From: Plutella xylostella
Lineage: Eukaryota; Arthropoda; Insecta; Lepidoptera; Plutellidae
Length of the DNA: 64,000 nucleotides
Direction: 5' to 3'
Assembly (NCBI RefSeq): GCF_932276165.1
Contig: NC_064009.1
Location: forward strand, 8,680,001 to 8,744,000
This document shows, in pieces, positions 10,291 through 21,116 of the stretch (its first letter is position 1; every line of letters starts with the position of its first letter). The notes beneath the pieces were generated by a model. It did not search any database. It had not been told where the DNA came from and was given only the letters and a program-made list of their open reading frames with translations. Position numbers and translations under genes: made by a program.

Positions 10291-11492
10291 TCAGAAGTGG
10301 GATTCTTTCCACGCGCTATTTTCCGCTTCTGCCTATGTTTTTCATACAATACAAGTTAAATCAGAAAAATACAGAAATATTGGTATTCTGCACACTTTAT
10401 TTTATAAATTTTCTGTCCCCTAGGCGGTGAGTTTATGAGTTCTTGTTGTATAAAGCCGGTACGTAAGTACATTGGTGTTGTGAAAAGAAGTAACAGGTAG
10501 TTTGATATTATTCCTGTAAGTATGTTCTTGGCACTATTTATCGTGGTAAGATTTGAATTAGGAAGTGATTGCATCACGCCACTGTTGCCCGTGCTCACAG
10601 CATTATGCATTATGTTGCTACCAGTTTCAGTTATTTCAATAGTTCAGATATCAATTAACATTTATTTTGAAATTATTTTATATGAAAGCAAAGATGAATT
10701 CAACAGTTGAGCAACAATATTTGAATACACAAACTAGATGGAGTGTCAGTGCAAAAGAAATGTCAATAAAAAAAAATAACATCCCACTTCTACCGCTGAG
10801 CTCTTATTTTGAATAAGTTTAGTTTGTGACTTTGCTATCTCAGAGGTGTAGTAGGTTAAAATTAAAACGGTTTGACAGTAACAAAATGCAGAAAACTTTG
10901 CTTTTGTATGTATGTGGCACACCATCTGTATATTGTTAATCTAAGGTTGAGATGGTAAGTGACAGTGTGAAAGGATAATAATTTTGCCATCAGCTTGAGT
11001 AGTTTCTTACATGTAGCACCAACCATCACTCCATGTCATTGTATATAGATGTATTGAGATAGGTAAACCTGAAATAACGTGGTACAGTTACTCAGTACGC
11101 AGTAAGTACTAAGTACTTATTGCTTCTTATGTTTCCTAACCTAACCTATGAAAGCAGTTGAGATTGGTTCTGACCCTCATGCATAGGTGTGTGAGACCCT
11201 ATTAAAGGAGTGGCCGAATGGTATGATAGGAATGGTTTAATTTTATTACAGGAGTGGCCGAACTGAAGTAAATGAGGTCAATAAAAAGTCTACCTTCAAC
11301 TGGTACCACTTGAGGTTAAAGCTAATGCAGGATATGAATTTTGACTCATATTTGATGTTTTTTTTTGTTAAGCAGACTTGACTGGATGAGTGCAGCTTTA
11401 GAATGAGAATCTCAATGAAGCCAGCTTCTACACTGGTCAGACTGGCTGAGCTGGATTGCAACCAGATGGTGCCGATGCAGTACCTCCAAGCA
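10291..11492 (+). other. Internal region of the LTR element, 5' part, non-coding
   Basis: This is 1.2 kb directly after the 5' LTR, beginning TCAGAAGTGGGATTC. No frame longer than about 85 codons occurs on either strand and none shows gag or pol motifs. A packaging signal and primer-binding site would be expected near its start, but I could not match one to a named tRNA 3' end. Confidence 0.6.
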
Positions 11493-12208
11493 GTCTGCGC
11501 TGTTTGCGCGCTGCGGTCTGCGCTGACTGCGCGCTGCTGTCTGCGCTGTCTGCGCGCTGCTGTCTGCGCGCTGCTGACTGCGCGCTGCTGACTGCGCGCT
11601 GCTGAATGCGCGCTGCTGAAGGCGCGCTGCTGTCTGCGCTGTCTGCGCGCTGCTGTCTGCGCTGTATGCGCGCTGCTGACTGCGCGCTGCTGTCTGCGCT
11701 GTCTGCGCGCTGCTGTCTGCGCGCTGCTGACTGCGCGCTGCTGTCTGCGCTGTCTGCGCGCTGCTGTCTGCGCGCTGCTGACTGCGCGCTGCTGACTGCG
11801 CGCTGCTGACTGCGCGCTGCTGAATGCGCGCTGCTGAAGGCGCGCTGCTGTCTGCGCTGTCTGCGCGCTGCTGTCTGCGCGCTGCTGTCTGCGCGCTGCT
11901 GTCTGCGCTGTATGCGCGCTGCTGACTGCGCGCTGCTGTCTGCGCTGTCTGCGCGCTGCTGACTGCGCGCTGCTGTCTGCGCTGTCTGCGCGCTGCTGTC
12001 TGCGCTGTATGCGCGCTGCTGTCTGCGCTGTATGCGCGCTACTGTCTGCGCTGTATGCGCGCTACTGTCTGCGCTGTATGCGCGCTACTGTCTGCGCTGT
12101 ATGCGCGCTGCTGTCTGCGCTGTCTGCGCGCTGCTGTCTGCGCTGTCTGCGCGCTGCTGTCTGCGCTGTCTGCGCGCTGCTGTCTGCGCTGTATGCGCGC
12201 TGCGGTCT
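11493..12208 (+). repeat. GC-rich tandem array of 14-bp and 9-bp modules inside the LTR element
   Basis: About 715 bp are built almost entirely from CTGCGCGCTGCTGT-type 14-bp modules and CTGCGCTGT 9-bp modules (CTGCGCTGTATG variants in the right half), often alternating as 23-bp pairs. Long open frames on both strands through this array, giving peptides rich in Leu-Arg-Ala-Cys, are products of the repeat and not genes. The array is strongly GC- and CpG-rich compared with its surroundings. Confidence 0.9.
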
Positions 12209-12520
12209 GGTGGTCGCGCAGGCAACCGCCTGACGCGGGTGCACAACACGCACGCTGTGTGCGCATGATGCGCGCTACCGTTGGCCATAGACGGCTGACG
12301 TGGAAGATGCATCGAGGGGCATTCACAAGTACTTCAAACCGCTCTCGACGGGATCTCACGCAGAAATGCGATGAGTGGCTTTGACTTTCATTCATAACTT
12401 TATTAATTTGTTTGAATGCTAACAAAGGTATTAACAATTATTTTTTGTTGTTAGTTTGTGTGCTAATCTAGCAGTCATAATGACATTGCTATTGTTTACA
12501 AAGGTGCTCAGTCCACTATG
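12209..12520 (+). other. Spacer between the two tandem arrays of the LTR element
   Basis: A GC-rich stretch (12209-12380) gives way to AT-rich DNA. I see no conserved protein motif in it. Its open frames are continuations of frames from the neighbouring array. Confidence 0.5.
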
Positions 12521-12524
12521 AGTA

Positions 12525-13242
12525 TTGAATTTTTACCATTTATTTGTGTGCCAATTTATCTCTCTGTTCGGGTTATGCCGACTCGAGTGCCTCTGCCCAA
12601 GTTGTTGGCAAGCCGACTCGTGTGCCTCTGCCAGTGCTAAATTTTTACTATTTATTTGTATGCCAATTTATCTGTTGTTCAGGGTTATGCCGACTCGTGT
12701 GCCTCTGCCCAAGTTGTTGGCAAGCCGACTCGTGTGCCTCTGCCAGTGCTGAATTTTTACTATTTATTTGTATGCCAATTTATCTGTTGTTGAGGGTTAT
12801 GCCGACTCGTGTGCCTCTGCCAGTGGTTAGGTTAGCAAGCCGACTCGTGTGCCTCTGCTAGTGGTGATGTTGGCAAGCCGACTCGTGTGCCTCTGCTAGT
12901 GGTGATTTTGGCAAGCCGACTCGTGTGCCTCTGCCAGTGGTTAGGGTGGCAAGCCGACTCGTGTGCCTCTGCCAGTGGTTAGGTTAGCAAGCCGACTCGT
13001 GTGCCTCTGCTAGTGGTGATGTTGGCAAGCCGACTCGTGTGCCTCTGCCAGTGGTTAGGGTGGCAAGCCGACTCGTGTGCCTCTGCCAGTGGTTAGGGTG
13101 GCAAGCCGACTCGTGTGCCTCTGCCAGTGGTTAGGGTGGCAAGCCGACTCGTGTGCCTCTGCCAGTGGTTAGGGTGGCAAGCCGACTCGTGTGCCTCTGC
13201 CAGTGGTGAGGGTGGCAAGCCGACTCGTGTGCCTCTGCCCAA
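12525..13242 (+). repeat. 38-bp tandem array (16 cores) inside the LTR element
   Basis: The core GCCGACTCGTGTGCCTCTGC occurs 16 times. The last eleven, from 12839 to 13219, are spaced by exactly 38 bp. The first four cores (about 12577-12746) lie in longer units of roughly 113 bp that also repeat an AT-rich block ending GCCAATTTATCT, so the array has a higher-order left part and a regular right part. Linkers vary among CCAGTGGTTAGGGTGGCAA, CTAGTGGTGATGTTGGCAA and close relatives. Encoded peptides are repeat artefacts. Confidence 0.92.
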
Positions 13243-13388
13243 TTAGAACAAAATGCAAAAAATACCCTTCTAATCACATCAATTGTTTACAGATTTTGAA
13301 GTGCTGAGTTTTGGATTGCCTAGATCGTGGTGTTGAAGACTTTGAGAAGACGTTGCGGTCGAGGACGTCACGCCGTCAGGAAAGGCCG
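13243..13388 (+). other. 3' end of the LTR-element internal region
   Basis: 146 bp separate the 38-bp array from the 3' LTR. The only recognisable feature is the purine-rich AGGAAAGG shortly before the LTR, a possible but weak polypurine tract. Confidence 0.45.
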
Positions 13389-13698
13389 TGTTACAAATAT
13401 AACTCCGAACCTCAGAATAATAACAGGAAGCAATCGTATTTACACCGCGACGACGTACTCTGTGGTCGGCAGATAAGCCATGGCGGGAAACGTCAAAAAG
13501 GAGATGTCAATGTGATTGTCAAGGAAGGGGGGAGTTGATTTTGAATATGGAGTCGTGTTCTTGTATTTTCTGATTTAATTTGTTTGTTATCGATATAAAT
13601 CCTCATGTTTTCAAGTTGTATTAATGATTTATGGTAAAACGAACCTATTTCACAAATGAGTTTACTTTTTGTGTCACCTTTTCCTTCTGGTTTTAACA
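13389..13698 (+). repeat. 3' LTR (310 bp), intact
   Basis: It begins TGTTACAAAT and ends TTTTAACA. It is directly preceded by a short purine-rich stretch (AGGAAAGG near 13379-13386), a weak polypurine tract candidate, and followed by the ATAT target duplication. It also shows what the 5' LTR looked like before the I-type element inserted, so it serves as an empty-site reference within the same window. Confidence 0.9.
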
Positions 13699-13740
13699 AT
13701 ATATTATTAATCGTAATTTCCAAAACATACTAGGTGAATC

Positions 13741-13872
13741 AGGCCCTGTAGCACAGGACGCTATTAAGACGTGGCAAGAGTTCTCCGTCGCGCTCGCTCT
13801 TGAGGCTGCGCGATGTGAGTGAGTGCGATGCAAAACTCTTGTCACGTCTTAAATGGCCCCGTACTAGCCCTT
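13741..13872. mobile_element. MITE with GGGCTA-type TIRs, copy 1
   Basis: The ends read AGGCCCTGTAGCAC...TTAAGACGTGGCAAGAG and CTCTTGTCACGTCTTAA...GTACTAGCCCT, near-inverse of one another. The centre is GC-rich. The same family lies at 17184-17292. No coding capacity is visible, consistent with a miniature non-autonomous DNA transposon. Confidence 0.6.
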
Positions 13873-15489
13873 CTGACCCGTAAATTATTTCACCACGGTG
13901 GGAAACCCCTCAGAGAAGTATTTTTTACCCTTTCGGCTTACTGTCAGTTACTTTCATATTATTTTGACACGTTAAAAGTTACAACCTGTCAAAATCGTAT
14001 GAAAGTAAGTACCAGTCATCGGTAGATAGAGTTATAGAAACTGGCAGTTGGTGTCCACACCCTGTACATAGATAAATTCCTAATAAAATACACTTGGCAC
14101 TTTGTTGGTACTGAAATTAACACATAATAAAGTCGTTTGCAATCTCGCGATCTCACAAAATATCAAGGAGTTTTCTAGAATATCGAGAGGAGGTAAAATT
14201 GCGTCACTTGGTGACCTCTGACCCGCCGCGCCATCGACACTATTGTTAAAGATCGAACGGTGTCGATCGCATTAGTCCATTGGTACGGGTTGTTCAACGG
14301 AATTGCATGTTTTTTTGACAAATAATTTAATTTTTACCCTAAATATTTGTTGAGTAAAATTAATCCTTATTGTGGAAAAATCAAAATTACTTATGTGACA
14401 TCTTTTGAATTTGGAATGCTTTTATACGTATGTTGCTTAAAGATATATTAAGTAAAGGATGATTTGAAAAGAATAGATAGGAAGGCTCGTTTAAGGAGCT
14501 TTTATTTTTGTAATATTCCGTGGAGGACAACTCTGGTAACAATTTCTGAATGATCAATTAGGAATAATCTATTTTTTTAGCTAAACAACTATGTACCTAC
14601 CTATATAGAAATCTTAAACTATAATTAAAACCTTTCTGTAACATCTATTGTACGTCTATTGTAAACAAACTATCGCAATACCTATCATATCTTCACAGAA
14701 TACTTTGATACCTCGATTCGTCACACGCTTAAAGAGTTTTTGACTTAATTTGGTCGCATTATGACGATGTCTGCCGCCATCAAAGAGATTCGCCGACGCG
14801 GCGAACATCAAAGCCTTGAAAATCTTTTTAATAGTTATATTGTGGCAATGATTTTATTGATTTTGTATTATCAACCATCGAAGTGTCGATTGGGGTGTCG
14901 TAATTCCGATTCGATTTGCTCTTTCGGTATCATTTCTCGACCCGTAATTAGTCCGATCTGAGCTTTTATCGGCCTTTGTTTTTTTTGTAATCCGATCATT
15001 CTTTTGTTAATCTTGTTTCTACGGAGTTTATGTCGCGGTCTTTTTTGATAATTTAAAAGGTTATTATGTTTTGTATTATATGGATTATTCGGTAGTGAAG
15101 CTTTTGAATCAAGGTTAAGCTTCCAATTCTGAAATTCTGAATCACATCATAATCATACGTAGGTACGTGGTGGACAAATTGGATCTAAAAGGACCCTTGA
15201 GATTTTATGCTTACCTGCCACTATATTAGGTACCTACATACATTTATACATATTTTACATTATGATAGGTCCCTACGTTGTATTTGTTGGAATTTTAAAA
15301 CCTCGGGATTCGTAATTTTTACTATTTGACATAATACTATAGTAGTATACCCGTCTATTAGATTCAATTCGTCGACAATGTACGCATGATTATGATACCT
15401 ATATAGAATTCCACCAATACTTACACAATACACATCCGTAACATCTTCCTCTAAACCGTCCTATTTTCATTTCAGCCAGCATCTCCAGT
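13873..15489. other. No feature recognised
   Basis: Right flank of the LTR element. It is AT-rich with a slightly GC-richer piece at 14755-14830. No coherent frame above 70 codons. Confidence 0.55.
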
Positions 15490-15640
15490 TTTGAATTAGG
15501 AACGCGACCGTGGGAATGCGGCGCGGAGGCGGCGCGCGTCGCTATCTCGCGCGATCGCATCTGATCGGGTATAATCGGGCGCGATCGGGCCCAATCGGGC
15601 GCGATCTGCGCACGAGTCGCCGCGCGTGTCGACAGAGGGC
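15490..15640. promoter_or_regulatory. CpG-rich island with ATCGGGC repeats, candidate promoter
   Basis: This is a sharp GC- and CpG-rich patch within AT-rich DNA. It contains several copies of ATCGGGC(G/C)C at about 10-bp spacing (15564-15606), plus GCGATCGC sites. It is directly followed by a short open frame ending at a GTGAGT donor-like site. A promoter is an inference from composition only; it could also be remnant repeat DNA. Confidence 0.3.
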
Positions 15641-15688
15641 GCCCCGGCAAACGTTTTAGATTTTAAATTTAGAAGCCGCACGTTGGAA

Positions 15689-15731
15689 ATGGAATTGCTG
15701 ATAAAAGAGGAATTGCGCCGTGCAAATGGAG
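15689..15731 (+). CDS. Possible short first exon beside the CpG-rich patch
   Basis: An ATG near 15689 opens MELLIKEELRRANG and runs into GTGAGT, a good splice donor, at about 15731. The frame is open upstream from 15626 without another ATG. Position just after a CpG-rich patch is what a host first exon would look like, but 14 codons are far too few to identify a protein. This could be chance. Confidence 0.2.
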
Positions 15732-15979
15732 TGAGTGGTGGATTTATTCGCTCTAAGTATTTGTTTTATTTTATTTTTATTTGTTGTATTTTAAATGTAA
15801 TATCTGTGCTTAAACCATTTCAATTATATACTTAGAGGATAAATTAAATATATATCCTCAAATTTTAATAAACATAATTGTATAAGGTAGTTACATGCCT
15901 TTCTTTCCACCTACTTTAAAACATGATTCTAGGCTCAAAATTCTTAGAACTTTTGTGATCTAAAAATATGTATTTTGTG

Positions 15980-16523
15980 AATGGGCAATGTCCGAAAAAA
16001 ATCGACAACGCTCATAATTTTTCTGATGATAGGAATAACCCTCCGTATCATCCTAAAAAAATCTCAGAATTTTTCTATGCTTTAGTCATTTTATAAAAAT
16101 AAAAACATTTAAAGTTTCATTAAACGGGGATTCCATGGAGGTCAGGACTTTTTCCATCGTCTGTATAAGCAATAAAAAAAAATATGACAGGTAACCTGTC
16201 ATATTGATGTGAGCACCAATCAAGGACTTTGTATAAAGTCCTTGGCACCAATAGACGTAGTAGGTTTATGGGTTCTATCTATCTATCTAAAAAGCTAACG
16301 CTAATGTGACGCCTGTCATAATTTTTTTTATTGCTCATTGAGACGATGGAAAAAGTCCTGACCTCCGTGGAATCCCCGTTTAGTGAAACTTTAAATGTTT
16401 TTATTTTTATAAAATTACTAACGCATAGAAAAATTCTGAGATTTTTTAAGGATGATACGGAGGGTTATTCCTATCATCAGAAAAATTATGAGCGTTGTCG
16501 ATTTTTTTCGGACATTGCCCATT
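15980..16523. mobile_element. Fold-back element with two ~200-bp inverted arms
   Basis: Positions 15980-16176 and 16321-16523 are inverse complements over about 200 bp with only scattered differences (about 95 percent by eye). Both start AATGGGCAATGTCCG. A 144-bp loop separates them and itself holds two short palindromes (10-bp arms of TATGACAGGT around 16185, and AAGGACTTTGTATAAAGTCC at about 16223). The RNA or single strand would form a very long hairpin. No target duplication was recognised and no protein is encoded. Confidence 0.85.
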
Positions 16524-17183
16524 TGCCAGACGCCCGTCTTAGAAATCGAATGACACTTTATTTTACATAAATAAATTACAATCTGCCAAAATCGTATGAA
16601 ACTGTAACTACAAGTCATCGGTAGTTTGTATGCACAAGCACATAGGTAGGCGTACAGACTTTATGCTAATAATAATTCTCTGATCTAAGCAGACGGCGTC
16701 AAAACTTGGATGTCGAAGTAGTACCTACATTTTAATACTGATTAAGTTTTATTGACCATATCCGTGTAACTCTGATTTAAATGCTCTTAATACTAAAAGC
16801 AACTGCTGTGAGACGGTTTACTGGCATGAATGTTACATTTTTAAGATGATAATAGCTTTTTAACTGTGAGAACTGGCACTAAAATATATACCAAAGCAAA
16901 CTATAGCAAATCATTCGATTACTATTCGATATTTATTAAAGTTAGCTCACGAAACGTGAATAAAAACCTTCACAAATCTGAACGCTAGTAACTACAACAT
17001 ATTTATCGATCTATTAATAATTTGTAAGATTAATTTATTCACTTAAATATACATGGTGCATTTTTATCTATGACCGTCTTAAATATGCGTGAGAATGAGG
17101 AATATTATGCTGGAATTTCCGAAAAAGTACTGAAAAAACCCCTTACGACTCAACTTTGGCCATCTGATGATTTGGATTACATT
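16524..17183. other. No feature recognised
   Basis: AT-rich spacer between a fold-back element and a MITE, without open frames or visible repeats. Confidence 0.55.
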
Positions 17184-17292
17184 GAAGGGCTACCACGGGG
17201 CGCAATTAAGACGTGACAAAAGTTCTCCGCCTTTCTCGGTCTTGAGCATGATGCAAAACATTTGTCTTAAATGCCCCCCGTGCTAGCCCTTC
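17184..17292. mobile_element. MITE with GGGCTA-type TIRs, copy 2
   Basis: The termini are GAAGGGCTACCACGGGG and CCCCGTGCTAGCCCTTC, almost perfect inverse complements. The inner ATTAAGACGTGACAAAAGTTC matches the copy at 13741. It is about 109 bp with no coding capacity. Confidence 0.68.
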
Positions 17293-17546
17293 ACGATATA
17301 CTTACGTCAACACTCCGATCATTCATTCTAGCTTCAGTACTAAGCAGCTGGCAGCCAACCAATGCCCACAACCAGCAAAGCCATTGCAGAAAATGTTCAC
17401 AAATAACATTCCAATCACATCAAACAAACCATTCTATTCACCAGGACACCACCTCATAAAGTTTAAAAGAGAAAATACTCGATATCGATTCTAAACCGAT
17501 TCCTTTCTAAGAATCGAGTCAATAATCGATCAGATCTGAGGCACGA

Positions 17547-17676
17547 GGGTCACTCTAGCTATTTACGACGAACGAACGTGATTCGTCGCGCTATGGGCAC
17601 ACTGAATACAACGAGATAGAGTCGTGGTTAACGTAAGGCTCGGAAACTTCGTTTTATCATAAGCTAAAGTGACCCC
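17547..17676. mobile_element. MITE with GGGTCACTCT termini, copy 1
   Basis: The ends are GGGTCACTCTAG and AAAGTGACCCC. The internal blocks CGAACGAACG and ACAACGAGATAGAGTCGTGG are shared with copies at 30029, 35429 and 54771. It is non-coding. Confidence 0.65.
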
Positions 17677-20600
17677 CAGTGGTCACGTGGTCGAGTTGTG
17701 AATCCGCGCACGCGCAGAGGACAGAAGGACGAATTTGTTTCTTCTAAGGACACGCCGTTTGGAAGGCGTTGACGTCTGAGTCTGACATCTTGTGTTTGAT
17801 TTATGAGCTGTCACGGGTGTTGTTATTTGTTTTGTATAGATTGCTGCGGCCCAAATTTTCAGCCAAAGTTAAAAAAATAATGATCGGCCAAATGTGGTTT
17901 GAAAACGGTTAAAATCAAAAGTTCGGCCGAATACCGAAGTTCGGTTAAACCTGCCGAAGTTCGGTTGAACCGAATGTCTACCGAATTTCGGCCCATCTCT
18001 ATAAAAAATATAATAATAATTTTTAACACTGATATTATATGTAGTACTCATACTTAGAGGGTTACATACATAATATACCTGTGTCATGAACAAAATGAGA
18101 CTGGGCTGATATTTTTATTACACATGTAAAGTTTAAAAGCAGCAATGTATAAGCAGCATTCTTAGTGGTGGCTAAATCAATATTTTCCGCTACTCAAAAA
18201 GTAAAGAGATCTCAAATAATCTTATTATTTTATGCCCGAGTTGCTCTTGGTGGAATGGACTTTTTTTTGTGATTTATTCAACAAAAATTATGCGGATGAA
18301 TTAATACCAATTAATTATTGAGTGGAAAAAATTAAACGACTTCAGTTCATTAGTTTAAGCTCTTGTATGTAATTTTTTTGTACATTGAACTGTAAAAAGT
18401 TGAGCAATGACTATGAAAAACGTGAAAAAGGCGTATTGTAAAAAATTCCTGCTATCCTTATCACTTCAAACTTGTCGAGAGTTGTCCAATCCGTTAGCGG
18501 ATTCACCAATGACAATCACAAGAAATTACACTTAGTATCAGATATAGCGATAGTGATAGCAGGAATACTAGACAATAGAACCTGAGATTAATATCCAACG
18601 GCAGGCTATATACATTCAGCACGTGCCCCGGCGTCCGCTACCAGTTAGATTGATTTGTCGACCGTCTGTCTGTCAGCGGGGACAAACTTATACATAATAT
18701 TATGTTTAAAATATACTGGTATATATTATGATAGGTATTATGTAAATTAAATACTAGAACTTACGATATCTGGCTTCGATTTGAAGATGACAAGATGTGA
18801 TTTGATTTTATGTATACTTTAACAACAAAAGTGCTTGTGTTTATGTAGGTCCATCATACCGCACTAGGCCAGCGTGGTGGACTAGGCCTAAAACACTTCC
18901 TTCATAAGAAGGAGACCCGTGCCTCAGTAGTGGGGACGTAATGGATCGTGATGATGACGATGTTGATAACAGCTGTACGGTGTACGTATGCTGTATGCTT
19001 TCATGGATGTAACATTATTAGAAAGCATCTGAAATGGCCCTTTTAAATGCCCTTGAAATTTTCACACTACACATATCAGAGCAAGTTCAGGCATTATTTT
19101 TTTTATGTTTGTCAAATAGCAGAACAAGCTCTCAGAAATGAATGTGTTAATGTTTTGTTTTTTATGAATCACACATTTTATTTAATCCATCATTTTATCC
19201 ATCAGTTGGTCAGTACATTTTTGCGCTTCGTGCATCGCATAAACAGCCGTGAATGCGTTTATTATACCCAGTCACATTGTCTCACTGGTGTTAACAAACC
19301 TCAAGATAATGGCAGAACAATCAAATCTGCATACAGTTTTATTCTTACACCTTTTGTGGGGGAAAACATTGGTTTTGCATTGTCTCTGCTTGATCGGTTA
19401 TAGGTTTTGAATTATTTATGATGTGTGCAGTTGAATTTAATTGCTCACTTTTTATAGCATGATTCGAGATAGAGATGTATGTAATTACCTACTTATGGTT
19501 TGTTATTAAAACTTTCCAAAATTAATATTCATTTAGGTACATTTTACTTCTTTGAAATAAATTACTACTAAGTTTTTATCTATTGTTAGTTAATATTTCG
19601 TCTTTAAATTGACATTGGACATAATATCATTTAAAATATACGTGATATAAATAAATCATTCACTGTCCCAGCTTACCCTCCATCTAGTCACGTTATAAAT
19701 AATAAAAGAGCACAACACTATGAGTGGTCGGGCAGCTTCCGTGCACCTTGTTATAATACTTATAATCCTTTGTCAAAAGACTAATTATCATACAACCGAA
19801 CCGGATTGGTGATGTGGGTCGACGCATAAGGTCTGTACAGTGTTGTATGTCTGGATATGGGAACTTGGATACGATTTAATATTGGTAACTGATTAGCTTT
19901 AAATCGAAATTTATTTTAATTATATAATTATAATACTTGCGGATTCGCATGTGTGAAATTCGTAGTAATTATACATATATTAAGTCTCACATTCCTTTTA
20001 CATCATTTTACCTTTAAAAAAATCTGCATTAAAATCCATTGTATACTTTTTAGGATCTAAGCATACATACAAACATTGTACAGACAGATAAACGAATTAT
20101 TCGATCTCATTCGCGATAAATGAATATTTTTTTTGTATCTAATGTTTCTAAATGCCACATCTACTACACGCGGCATATTCACACATCACAACTGTCAAAA
20201 CTATTTAGTAGTGCAACTCATTGTTTAGACTTGGCAAAGTCACAGCCCTATATACATTTCACCACTTTCTTAATACTTCCTGCCACACTCTTATCACCTA
20301 CGTGTAAAGACGAGAATGATATGACAGAACGGAAGTCTTAACCTAGTTGGTCACCAGACAATTTGTGTTTTCAAAGCATTGTGTGTATGCTACAAGCCTT
20401 TTTAAATATATTTATGAGGATGAGACAATAAAAAAATGGAAGCAGTTTTTGGGTGCATAGCGTCGCGTCTTTTTGTTTAAGGATCATGAATTTTGGATTA
20501 ACCTTAATTTTTTGGCTACTGTCAGACTTGCATTAGACTGAATTGGGTGAGAATGACCGTTACTCGTGATTGTCTTTGCGAAAGGTTTTAGTAATCTAAA

Positions 20601-21116
20601 TAAATGTAATCAATTAGTATGCGTTTTATTTGCATTTAAATCAAAGCCTCTGGTAAACTCAATGTTATGTGTGAGTATTACTCATAGACTAACTACCTAG
20701 CTGAACTACAAAAAAACTTGATACTTTCATATAAAATGCTTATCACTTTTTTTTTCTTCCGTATTCTATCAGTGGTCTGTTTTATATGGCTTATTGATTC
20801 TAGAATTATAATACTTTACTGTGTAATGAATAGCTGTAAGCGACTCGACAATTATAAAATAAAAAAAATATTAGCGATTTAAAAGCGTGGCAATCCCTGC
20901 GAAACATATTGAAATAGTTACAACCAATTTCATTAGAATTCAGGACACGAAAATGTTCCATTCAAAAAGCGTAATAGTCTAGCGACGATTTCCAAAAGTG
21001 TTCTACAGGATGTCGTAGATCTAGCCATCTCCAACACCGTGTTGTGTTTAGTGAATATGTATTTGTTCATTAATTCCTAGATCCTGTAGGTTTGGCTTGG
21101 GTGAATTCATATTATA
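17677..21116. other. Mostly featureless, one SINE fragment
   Basis: Apart from the SINE fragment at 18858-18963, I see only a small cluster of TTCGG-type short repeats (GAAGTTCGG, 17928-17990). A 118-codon frame at 19047-19403 has no family motif and unremarkable composition, and I do not call it. Confidence 0.5.
18858..18963 (+). repeat. 5'-truncated 5S-derived SINE fragment
   Basis: It matches the 3' third of the copy at 40831-41197: CGCACTAGGCCAGCGTGGTG, the AGGAGACCCGTGCC block and GGGGACGTAATGG, ending in a (GAT)n tail. The head is missing, as is usual for truncated retroposed copies. Confidence 0.75.

Larger units (their letters stand above)
4760..13698 (+). mobile_element. LTR retrotransposon, apparently non-autonomous, with a nested non-LTR element
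   Basis: The same 310-bp sequence occurs intact at 13389-13698 and, split, at 4760-4859 plus 10081-10290. Both copies start TGTTAC and end TAACA, as LTRs do. The outer flanks are ATAT at 4756-4759 and ATAT at 13699-13702, a 4-bp target-site duplication. Without the 5.2-kb insertion the element is about 3.7 kb. The internal part (10291-13388) has no gag, protease, reverse transcriptase or integrase reading frame and instead holds two tandem arrays. This makes it resemble a LARD/TRIM-type non-autonomous element that would need proteins from a relative. The two LTRs appear identical by eye, which implies recent insertion. Orientation is set only by convention. Superfamily (Ty3 or Ty1) is not resolved: I could not assign a convincing primer-binding site, and only a weak purine-rich stretch precedes the 3' LTR. 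Confidence 0.88.

Noticed and set aside
11403..12437. Many overlapping open frames on both strands encoding Cys/Ala/Arg-rich repeats
   Set aside because: They arise because the 14-bp and 9-bp modules contain no stop codons in several phases. No non-repeat domain, start context or consistent frame supports a gene.
12544..13242. Possible CRISPR array because of evenly spaced direct repeats
   Set aside because: The 38-bp units are contiguous with near-identical linkers and have no unique spacers. They lie inside a eukaryotic LTR element.
17928..17990. Cluster of GAAGTTCGG-like repeats as a regulatory array
   Set aside because: Only three to four degenerate copies without further context, so chance or a decayed simple repeat is more likely.
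19047..19403. 118-codon open frame
   Set aside because: No recognised motif, no splice or promoter context, and such length is expected by chance in 64 kb of six frames.
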